A stretch of DNA of 64,000 nt from an uncultured Duncaniella sp. (GTDB taxonomy: Bacteria > Bacteroidota > Bacteroidia > Bacteroidales > Muribaculaceae). Numbering within the stretch: the first letter of the stretch is position 1; every line of letters starts with the position of its first letter. A program made the position numbers and the translations under genes. The notes under the pieces are model-generated. The model was not told the DNA's origin. It ran no database searches and saw nothing but the letters and a program-made list of their open reading frames with translations. The stretch covers positions 62,001-126,000 of the forward strand of contig CAJURI010000002.1 of assembly GCA_910588795.1 (NCBI GenBank), written 5' to 3'. Below, piece after piece: positions 45,168 through 52,640 of the stretch.

Positions 45168-47501
45168 TCAGAATGGATATCCGACTGAGAAATGCACTGC
45201 TGTGTCTCTGTGCCAGTCGAAATGGAAAATTGGCCATCTTTGTTGCCCTTGGGCCGGATTGTAGGCTTTGACGCCGAGATCAAGGCGCAGAAGGAAATAA
45301 TTGAAGTCCATGCGCAGGCCAAGTCCGTAGGCGCATGCTATCTCTTTCCAGAAGGTGTTGAAGTGGAACATGCCTCCGGGCTGATTTTCGTAACTGTGGA
45401 TGGTCCATATGTTGCCAGCATCAATGAATGCGCCACCCTCAAGCACCCAGAATAGCTTGGCTCGATATTCAAGACTCATGTCGAGGCGTATGTCGCCGCA
45501 CTGGTTTATGAAATAGGTCACTGAATTGTGGGAGTTGTAACGTCCCGGGCCGAGGGTCCGTACGCTCCATCCTCTTACGCCGTTGGCTCCTCCGGCATAG
45601 AACCTTTTTTCAAATGGTAGCACTTTGGAATTGCCGTAAGGGTATCCTATGCCCCCTCCGACGTGAAATGCCAGCGAATGACGGTGGTCGAAATTGCGCG
45701 TTATGGCGTAGTCTACCTCACCTTTCACATATTGTGAGAATTGGGTGTTGAACACTTCGTACACTCCGTTTTCGGGTCGTTTTGCGAATATTTTAGACCC
45801 GAGGTACAGTAAGTTGCCGGCGGTTTCGGCCGATGCCCTTATGGTGTACACTATCGGCTGTATGCCGCGAGTCCTGCCTATGGCTGAAGCTATCCTTTTG
45901 TTGGTGTGGTAATACCTGTAGCCCATGCTCATGATGAAATGGTCCTCGTAGCTGTAGCGTAGCAGAGGATTGTCGGGGGCTATCGCGTCGAGGAAGCCGT
46001 TGGTGCGCGCCGGCAGATACACATAGTTTATGTCGAGAAGATCGAACTCGTGCCTTCGGGTGTTGGTGCGGTTGATCCATTTGTATCGCCATGTCGCGCC
46101 CGATATTATTCGGGTGTATTCAGGACGTTCCTGGTAATTGAAGGAGAGTGCGAATTCCGATGACACATTGAATCTCTGTCGCATGCTGAGGGGCGCAAAC
46201 GGAAACTCGAATCTTGGGAATGTTATGCCGACCTCTCCTGCATACTCCGTATATCTGTCGTTTATGAGGCCGTTGAATGAGCCGGACAGGCTCTCATAGT
46301 TCATTCGGAGCCTGCCTGTGAAAAGTTGTGATCCTTTGGCGAGATTGCGGTGCTGATATGTAGCTCCGACTCCGAAGCCGAGATCCCCTTCAGAGTTGGT
46401 GCCTTCGATATCAAGTGTTATAGACTGCTTTTTGTTGCGCGACAGGCGTATATAGGCATCGAGCAGCCTGTCGCCGTTCACTATTGAGTCCTCAGGGACC
46501 AGTTCGATATTGATTGACTTAAGAATGCCGAGCCTGGCAAGTGACTCATATGTGCGGTCGACATTGTGAGTGGTATATAACTGGCCCGGTATAAGGAAAC
46601 ATTTTTCCTCGAGGGCTCCTGGCTTCAGGTAACGGTCCTTGCCATACACGATGTCTACACCTTTGTAGTGCACCGTGTCTATGTGGTTGCGGTCACCGTC
46701 ATTGTCTGTTACAAAGTATACTTTGCCGATGCGGTATAGAGTGTGTATGGCTGCCGAATCAGCTGATGTGTCAGCTCCGTGAGGACGTCGCGGAGGGCGT
46801 ACCGCCATGGTTAGGTCCACGGCGTGAGAGTTTGCCGCAGTGTCAGCGTAGTACGTTATATAGTCTTTGTTGAAGGCATAGTACCCTTGGTTGCGCAGAC
46901 GTCTTGTGATGAGGGTACGCTCGGCATCGAGGTTGTCACGATCAAATTTGTCACCTTTCTTTACAGTGAATCTTGCTGAGTCGGACATTATCGCGGCTGA
47001 TACGGCCGAATCGGGTATGTCGTAAGTGACTGATCGTATGACGTGCGGTTCTCCCGTGAAAATGTTGTAACGGACGTCGATCCTCTTTTTTGCTTTCCTG
47101 ACCGTAGTGTCAACTTTTACATGGGCATTAAGGTATCCGCGGTTGACCATTGCAAGGTGCAGTTGTCTGGCCGAGGCGTCGGTCAGTGCCTGGTCATACA
47201 GCACCGGAGGCTGACCCATGCGTCGCATCCACCGGTTGTACCATTTTGTGCTGTCGTTACCTGACAGGTTGTAGGTCCCGAGCTGAAGTTTCCAGAACCC
47301 TAACACTTTGTGGTTGGGGGTCTGGCGCAAATAGTTGTAAAGCTCTGCTGAAGGGACGTCTTTGTCCCCCTCGACTTTGATGTTTACCTTGTCGAGCAGG
47401 TAGCTGCCTTCAGGCACATGGCGCACAGCACTGCATCCCTCCAGCAGGAACGACACAGCGATACCGGCGATTATAAATGCATTATTGAGCCAGCTTTTCA
47501 T
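45168..47501 (-). CDS. Second TamL/BamA-like outer-membrane lipoprotein
   Basis: This 777-residue protein has a lipoprotein signal ending LLEGC (Cys23), POTRA-like domains (about 30-400) and an Omp85 barrel with EKRFYAGGANGVRGWSVRTLGPG. Its layout and barrel motif match those of the product at 15941-18229, so the two are distant paralogues. Unlike that gene it has no tamB neighbour; it is followed by the HAD phosphatase. Its role in outer-membrane assembly is inferred, and substrate specialisation is possible. Confidence 0.88.
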   Translation of the reverse strand: MKSWLNNAFIIAGIAVSFLLEGCSAVRHVPEGSYLLDKVNIKVEGDKDVPSAELYNYLRQTPNHKVLGFWKLQLGTYNLSGNDSTKWYNRWMRRMGQPPVLYDQALTDASARQLHLAMVNRGYLNAHVKVDTTVRKAKKRIDVRYNIFTGEPHVIRSVTYDIPDSAVSAAIMSDSARFTVKKGDKFDRDNLDAERTLITRRLRNQGYYAFNKDYITYYADTAANSHAVDLTMAVRPPRRPHGADTSADSAAIHTLYRIGKVYFVTDNDGDRNHIDTVHYKGVDIVYGKDRYLKPGALEEKCFLIPGQLYTTHNVDRTYESLARLGILKSINIELVPEDSIVNGDRLLDAYIRLSRNKKQSITLDIEGTNSEGDLGFGVGATYQHRNLAKGSQLFTGRLRMNYESLSGSFNGLINDRYTEYAGEVGITFPRFEFPFAPLSMRQRFNVSSEFALSFNYQERPEYTRIISGATWRYKWINRTNTRRHEFDLLDINYVYLPARTNGFLDAIAPDNPLLRYSYEDHFIMSMGYRYYHTNKRIASAIGRTRGIQPIVYTIRASAETAGNLLYLGSKIFAKRPENGVYEVFNTQFSQYVKGEVDYAITRNFDHRHSLAFHVGGGIGYPYGNSKVLPFEKRFYAGGANGVRGWSVRTLGPGRYNSHNSVTYFINQCGDIRLDMSLEYRAKLFWVLEGGAFIDAGNIWTIHSYENQPGGMFHFNTFWKEIACAYGLGLRMDFNYFLLRLDLGVKAYNPAQGQQRWPIFHFDWHRDTAVHFSVGYPF

Positions 47502-47509
47502 TGCGTATG

Positions 47510-47517
47510 CAAAGTTA
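47510..47517 (-). promoter_or_regulatory. -7 box just upstream of the second tamL-like gene
   Basis: On the minus strand TAACTTTG matches TAnnTTTG, only 9 nt before the ATG at 47501, which implies a nearly leaderless mRNA or a start codon further inside. The plus-strand promoter at 47545-47576 lies alongside. Confidence 0.4.
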
Positions 47518-47544
47518 CGATAAATTTTCTTTAGAGAAAAGAAA

Positions 47545-47576
47545 TTTGCGAGATACGGGAGTGTTTAGTAATTTTG
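47545..47576 (+). promoter_or_regulatory. Bacteroidetes-type promoter of the coiled-coil/mgtC/antiporter run
   Basis: TTTG (47545-47548), exactly 20 nt, then TAATTTTG (47569-47576). Both elements match the consensus. The ATG of the first gene is 41 nt downstream, and the next four genes follow with short gaps. Confidence 0.75.
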
Positions 47577-47616
47577 CACATATTATCGGAAATAAGAAGA
47601 AATTTAGAATAAGGAA

Positions 47617-48525
47617 ATGAAGAACAAATCTCCGCTTATGATCATAGCCATCGTGCTGGCTGTACTGCTTCTCATGGCTGTAGGGTTTGGCGTCACTCAG
47701 GTGGTTTCACTTAAGTCACAGGTGCAGCAGGCACAGCTGCAGAACGAGGAGCTGCGTCTTGACAACGAACAGCTTCAGCTCTCCAACGAGTTTGATCTTC
47801 TCAATTCTGAATTCCAGCAGTATGAGAATCAGGCTCAGAGGCTTGCCAATGACACGATCCTCGCCAAATATACAGCCGCCAAGGCAAAGGTGGAGCAACT
47901 TATGAATGAGCTCAAAAACGAGAAGGTGAAATCTCAGGCACGCATCAAGGAACTCCAGAATGAGATAGCCACTCTCAAAGGGCTTCTGCGTCACTATATA
48001 GCTCAGATAGATTCTCTTAACAAGGAAAATGCCGGGCTTAAGGCTGAGAACAGCGAGATAAAGGCTCAGAACGAGCAGCTCAGCACACGCGTGAGGGAGG
48101 AGACACGCAGAAATGAGAATCTTAGCGAGAGGATGACACTTGCGGAAAAGCTTAATGTGACCGGGGTAACGCTGACTCCTCTTAAGAAGAACGGCAAGAC
48201 CGAGAAGAATGTCACAAAGGCCAAGCAGCTCATGGTAAGGTTCACCATACCGCAAAACAATTCCACTCCTGTGGGCGAGAAAACCATATATATGCGTCTT
48301 GTAAGCCCTGAGGGTCAGCTGCTCGGTGGCAGCGGCTCGTTCCCGTTCGAGGGGAAATCGGTGCCGTGTTCTGCCCGCAAGAATATCGAATATTCCGGTG
48401 ATGAGATCACAGGAATCACCATATATTGGGATGTCAATACGACTTTGACCCCCGGGGAATATACAGTGGAACTGTTCACTGACGGGTATCGCCTCACTTC
48501 AAGAAGATTTACCCTTAAGAAATAG
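47617..48525 (+). CDS. Membrane-anchored coiled-coil protein of unknown function
   Basis: This 302-residue protein has one N-terminal TM helix (about 8-28). A long coiled coil follows (about 30-175), rich in Gln, Glu, Lys and Leu heptads, for example LKSQVQQAQLQNEELRLDNE. The C-terminal beta domain (about 180-302) contains VRFTIPQNNSTPVGEKTIYM and FPFEGKSVPCSARKN. This fits an envelope protein with a rod and a beta-sandwich head, probably in the periplasm. I do not recognise a named family. It starts the run leading to mgtC (27-nt gap) and shares its promoter. Confidence 0.85.
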   Translation: MKNKSPLMIIAIVLAVLLLMAVGFGVTQVVSLKSQVQQAQLQNEELRLDNEQLQLSNEFDLLNSEFQQYENQAQRLANDTILAKYTAAKAKVEQLMNELKNEKVKSQARIKELQNEIATLKGLLRHYIAQIDSLNKENAGLKAENSEIKAQNEQLSTRVREETRRNENLSERMTLAEKLNVTGVTLTPLKKNGKTEKNVTKAKQLMVRFTIPQNNSTPVGEKTIYMRLVSPEGQLLGGSGSFPFEGKSVPCSARKNIEYSGDEITGITIYWDVNTTLTPGEYTVELFTDGYRLTSRRFTLKK

Positions 48526-48552
48526 CCCTTAGCGAGAGGCTTAGAATAGCTT

Positions 48553-49269
48553 ATGCAAAATTTTTGGGAAATCATCAACGGTGTGGAGCTCACGTCGGAA
48601 ACTGCCATTGTGCGGATAGTGCTTAGCCTTGTGCTCGGCTCGCTTGTCGGCATTGAGCGCAAGCGGAAAGGACAGATGGCGGGATTGCGTACTTTCTCGC
48701 TTATATCGATGGGCGCATGCATTGCCATGATGCTGTCTATATATGTGTGCCAGGAGACGGTGGGGCTTCTGCGCGGTGACCCTTCCCGCATAGCCGCACA
48801 GGTGATATCGGGTATAGGCTTTCTCGGTGCCGGCACCATCATCCAGATGAAAGGTTCGGTGAGAGGTCTGACGACAGCGGCCGGTATATGGATCATAGCT
48901 ACCATAGGCATGGCTGTGGGGTGCGGCCTGTATCTTATATCAATAGTTGCCACATTGCTTGTGCTTTTCATCCTCACTCTGCTTGAACAGCTCGAACATC
49001 ATGTTAATGTCGGTAATGAGGCCCGTACCATCCGTCTGAAGGTCAAAGGTATAGTCAAATCGATAAAGCCTTACGAGGAGGTGCTCGGACGTTTCGGAAT
49101 ACATCTCTCCAAAGTTTATGTCGAGTATGACTACGACCTGAATATAACACGTCTGAATCTGCTTATACTCATCCGCGAGCATAGTGATTTCATTGATGTC
49201 TTCGATGCGTTGCATGATGTGTGTCCTACAATAAACATTTCGTTATCAAATCAAGCTGACTTGTCATGA
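48553..49269 (+). CDS. MgtC/SapB family membrane protein
   Basis: This 238-residue protein has about five TM helices in its first 150 residues, with the family start IVRIVLSLVLGSLVGIERKRKGQMAGLRT and the GIGFLGAGTIIQMKGSVRGLTTAAGIW motif, split by loops. A C-terminal ACT-like domain (about 160-238) follows. MgtC proteins are linked to growth at low magnesium and, in Salmonella, to inhibition of the F-type ATPase. The exact activity of this group is unknown. It overlaps the antiporter start by 4 bp. Confidence 0.9.
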   Translation: MQNFWEIINGVELTSETAIVRIVLSLVLGSLVGIERKRKGQMAGLRTFSLISMGACIAMMLSIYVCQETVGLLRGDPSRIAAQVISGIGFLGAGTIIQMKGSVRGLTTAAGIWIIATIGMAVGCGLYLISIVATLLVLFILTLLEQLEHHVNVGNEARTIRLKVKGIVKSIKPYEEVLGRFGIHLSKVYVEYDYDLNITRLNLLILIREHSDFIDVFDALHDVCPTINISLSNQADLS

Positions 49270-51527
49270 CGTCATTGTTTATGATACTGGCAAATGTGCA
49301 GGTTGCAACTGAGGCATTCAATGTCAACGGGCTTATAAGCGACCTTGCCTTCATACTTATTCTCGGAGCCGTCACCACACTGCTTTTCAAATGGCTGAAA
49401 CAGCCTGTGGTGCTCGGGTATATCGTGGCCGGATTCCTTGCCAGCCCTCATTTCACGTATCTACCGTCGGTGACAACCGAGGCTAATATCGATTTCTGGG
49501 CCCAGATAGGCATCATTGTGCTTCTGTTCTCTCTGGGTCTTGAATTCAGTTTCCGTAAGCTTGTCAATGCCGGAGGTTCGGCTGTGGTTACGGCTCTGTT
49601 TATAGTATGCGGCATGATGGCGGCCGGATTTGCTGCCGGACACATTTTGGGATTCTCCAGAATCAACAGCCTTTTTCTTGGCGGTATGCTGTCGATGTCC
49701 TCGACAACGATCATCATTAAGGCGTTCACCGATCTTAATCTGCGGCATCGCAGGTTTGCCTCGCTCGTGTTCGCAGTGCTTATCGTCGAGGACCTGTTTG
49801 CTGTGTTGATGATGGTGATACTTTCGTCGATCGCCATAAACAACAGTGTCGAGGGGGGAGAGATGCTTTACAGTGTTGGCAAACTCGCGTTTTTTCTGAT
49901 AATATGGTTCGTGGTAGGAGTCTTCCTGTTGCCCTCTTTGCTCAATTGGCAACGCAGGTTCCTTAATTCCGAGACTCTGCTCATAGTGTCTATGGGGCTG
50001 TGTCTCGGCATGGCTGTGTTCTCGGTTGCTTGCGGATTCTCTCTTGCGCTCGGAGCTTTCGTTATGGGATCGGTTCTGGCTGGGACAAGTTTTGCGGAAC
50101 GTATAGAACGTATCACGGTTCCCGTCAAAGATCTCTTTGGCTCGGTGTTCTTCATATCCGTGGGCATGATGGTCAATCCTACGATAATAGCCGATTACTG
50201 GATGCCGATACTTATATTGTCGGGCGTGGTGATTGTCGGCATGATATTTTTCGGTACATTCGGCATGCTTATTACCGGACAGTCTCTGAGTGTGGCTATA
50301 GAGAGCGGCTTTTCGTTGACTCAGATCGGGGAGTTCGCATTCATTATAGCATCTCTCGGCATGAGCCTCGGAGTGCTTGACCCGCAGATATATCCTATCG
50401 TTGTAGCGGTATCGGTTGTCACAACATTTACGACTCCGTATTTTATAAGAATGTCTCCGCATGCGGCGTCCTGGGTGGAGAGACATCTCCCGAAGAAACT
50501 TCATTTCCTTATAGACCGATATTCCGAAAGTGCCACTGCCGAACAGAGTGTTGCAAAGGAGCTTTGGCGGAGTCTTATAAAGCGGTATCTATGGAGGGTG
50601 GTGTTGTATTCTATGGTTCTCGTGGCCATGTGTATGCTCACTCTTCATTATGTGATACCGTTTGCTGTCGGGATGTTTCCCGACTGGGGTCGGCTGATAG
50701 GCACTGTTGTCGCCCTCTTTTTCATGGCACCTTTCCTGATGGCTTTGACATATCCGGCATCCAAGAAGACGGAGCGCAAGCGTCTCAGGGAATGCAATGC
50801 GAATTTTGATGTTCCGCTCATTATTATGACTGTGGTCAGGTTGCTAATCGCAATGATAATTATGGTGTTCCTGCTTAGCTCGGTCTACTCCATGGCTGTA
50901 GGCTGTACATTCGGTGTGGCTCTGTTCATAATACTATTGCTTTCGTATTCCAAGAGTGTAAAGGAACGGTTGTCGAAGATAGAGACACGTTTCATAGACA
51001 ATCTTAACGAGCGCGAGCTTAGGCGTTCCGGAGCCAAGAATTCGATTGTGCCCAACATGCATCTTGCATATATGACCGTGGGGTATGATTGTCCGTTTGT
51101 GGGTGAACAATTGAAAAATTCCGGTCTCCGTTCGCGTTACGGAGTTTCGGTGTCATCCATACAGCGAGGCAATAACATGATCATGGTCCCGGCTGCCGAT
51201 GCCAGAGTCTTCCCCGGTGATATCCTCGGTGTGATAGGGAGCGACGAGGAGATCCAGACTCTGCTTCCTGTGGTGGAAGCAGACAATGATACTGAAGCAC
51301 CTCCTGTGGTTGACAATGTGCGTCTGACGAGCGTGCGTCTGCGTGAGGATTCCCCGCTTGTCGGAAAAACTGTGGTTACATCACAGCTGCGTGAGGCTTA
51401 TGAGGCCCTGCTTGTGGCGGTGCAGAGAAATGACCAATATATCCAGCCTGATACTGCAACTGTATTCTCACCGGGGGATGTGCTGTGGATGGTGTGTGAT
51501 GTAAACCGTGTTAAGGACATTCAATAG
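49266..51527 (+). CDS. CPA2-type cation:proton antiporter with two TrkA-C domains
   Basis: This 753-residue membrane protein has a CPA2 exchanger core (about 20-410, 12-13 helices, with LGLEFSFRKLVNAGGSAVV and GSVLAGTSFAERIE). An extra group of helices (about 440-570) and two tandem TrkA-C (RCK_C) domains (about 590-660 and 675-750) follow. It resembles KefB/YbaL-type potassium or sodium/proton antiporters, but I see no RCK_N nucleotide-binding domain between exchanger and RCK_C. It overlaps the mgtC-type gene and precedes the kinase-like gene by 14 nt. Confidence 0.9.
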   Translation: MTSLFMILANVQVATEAFNVNGLISDLAFILILGAVTTLLFKWLKQPVVLGYIVAGFLASPHFTYLPSVTTEANIDFWAQIGIIVLLFSLGLEFSFRKLVNAGGSAVVTALFIVCGMMAAGFAAGHILGFSRINSLFLGGMLSMSSTTIIIKAFTDLNLRHRRFASLVFAVLIVEDLFAVLMMVILSSIAINNSVEGGEMLYSVGKLAFFLIIWFVVGVFLLPSLLNWQRRFLNSETLLIVSMGLCLGMAVFSVACGFSLALGAFVMGSVLAGTSFAERIERITVPVKDLFGSVFFISVGMMVNPTIIADYWMPILILSGVVIVGMIFFGTFGMLITGQSLSVAIESGFSLTQIGEFAFIIASLGMSLGVLDPQIYPIVVAVSVVTTFTTPYFIRMSPHAASWVERHLPKKLHFLIDRYSESATAEQSVAKELWRSLIKRYLWRVVLYSMVLVAMCMLTLHYVIPFAVGMFPDWGRLIGTVVALFFMAPFLMALTYPASKKTERKRLRECNANFDVPLIIMTVVRLLIAMIIMVFLLSSVYSMAVGCTFGVALFIILLLSYSKSVKERLSKIETRFIDNLNERELRRSGAKNSIVPNMHLAYMTVGYDCPFVGEQLKNSGLRSRYGVSVSSIQRGNNMIMVPAADARVFPGDILGVIGSDEEIQTLLPVVEADNDTEAPPVVDNVRLTSVRLREDSPLVGKTVVTSQLREAYEALLVAVQRNDQYIQPDTATVFSPGDVLWMVCDVNRVKDIQ

Positions 51528-51541
51528 ATAAAATAGATCGT

Positions 51542-52585
51542 ATGTTGTTGTCAGATAAATCGCTTGCACCCGGCACTGTGATACAAGGCGTCAAACATTC
51601 CTATCGTGTGGTAGATGTGTTGCGCAGAGACGGTCAGGGTTTTACTTACAAGACAATGGCTTCAGTTAACCGGTCAGGCTCTGTGGTTGAGGTTCCTGTT
51701 GTAGTCAGGGAACAGATGATGGTGAGATGCTCTGCCCGCGGTGAGGACGGTATCACTGTTGTGACTCCTGATGATATAGCACCTACAGTGAACAGTTGTC
51801 TTGAAGCGTTCATCAGTTCGAGCCTTGAACGAGCTAATATTTCCAAAGGATGTCCATGGATAATCAATGTGATAGAGGCTTTCCCGGCCAACAATACTTA
51901 CTATTATGTGGTGGAGTTTCTTGACGGCGATACCCTTGAGGAATATGTGAAAGGCATGGGAGGAAGACTTACCTTCGAGCAGACGCGGAAAGTGCTCTCC
52001 CCGATATTTGATGCAGTGAGAACATTGCATACACACCGCGCGGTACATGCCGATATTCATCCCCGTCATGTGCGATTCGTGAATAGGGAGGGTGAGATGA
52101 TACCGGTGTTGTTCAGTCTGTATGCCACAATGCATTTCAGTGACAGGGGTGTGATGCGCTGGTCGCTGCCTCCGATGACCTGTGAGGAGGGTTTTGCGCC
52201 TCCTGAACAATATAACGCCATAGACCACTTCTGTCCGCAGCTTGACATATATGCCCTTGCCTCGATGGTGGTGTTCTGCCTGTCGGGGAGTGTTCTGCCC
52301 GATTCACGAAGCCTTACCGAGGAGAGGGTGAGAGAGACTTTGCCTCCTACGGTCCCTGAGACCATAGTGTCAGCTCTCCTCAACGCATTGCACCCTGACA
52401 AGAGTGTGCGCACGTCAACGGTGACGAAATTCCGCGAAGAGCTTGGCACTTTTCAGCATACGGTGAGGCCGCAGTCACTGACCCTCATAGACGAGATGTC
52501 GCGGGATGAAAAGACCCCGGGCTGGCTAAAATATATACGCGGTTTTTGTGAAAAGTCGAGGTTTTTTCGTAAGTTTGTGAATTGA
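51542..52585 (+). CDS. Probable pseudokinase of the Ser/Thr protein-kinase fold
   Basis: This 347-residue protein follows the bacterial Ser/Thr kinase layout: a hinge-like YYYVVEFLDGDTLEEYV, a late FAPPEQYN (APE) motif and DIYALASMVVFCLSG. The catalytic sites are altered. The VAIK Lys is Arg56 (VVVREQ). The catalytic loop reads VHADIHPRHV, keeping Asp171 but with His173 for the usual Lys and His176 for the metal-binding Asn. The DFG Asp position reads FSL with Ser192. No TM helix is evident. It is probably a signalling or scaffolding pseudokinase rather than an active enzyme. It lies between the antiporter and glgB. Confidence 0.85.
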   Translation: MLLSDKSLAPGTVIQGVKHSYRVVDVLRRDGQGFTYKTMASVNRSGSVVEVPVVVREQMMVRCSARGEDGITVVTPDDIAPTVNSCLEAFISSSLERANISKGCPWIINVIEAFPANNTYYYVVEFLDGDTLEEYVKGMGGRLTFEQTRKVLSPIFDAVRTLHTHRAVHADIHPRHVRFVNREGEMIPVLFSLYATMHFSDRGVMRWSLPPMTCEEGFAPPEQYNAIDHFCPQLDIYALASMVVFCLSGSVLPDSRSLTEERVRETLPPTVPETIVSALLNALHPDKSVRTSTVTKFREELGTFQHTVRPQSLTLIDEMSRDEKTPGWLKYIRGFCEKSRFFRKFVN

Positions 52586-52640
52586 AACAGGATGCCATGC
52601 TCGTATAGGAGTCTGCGCATCGGCCTTTATAATCGTCAAT

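Noticed and set aside
49461..50504. 347-codon open frame on the minus strand
   Set aside because: It lies fully inside the antiporter gene in the antisense direction, and its product is rich in His, Arg, Ser and Tyr with no recognisable domain, typical of a shadow frame.
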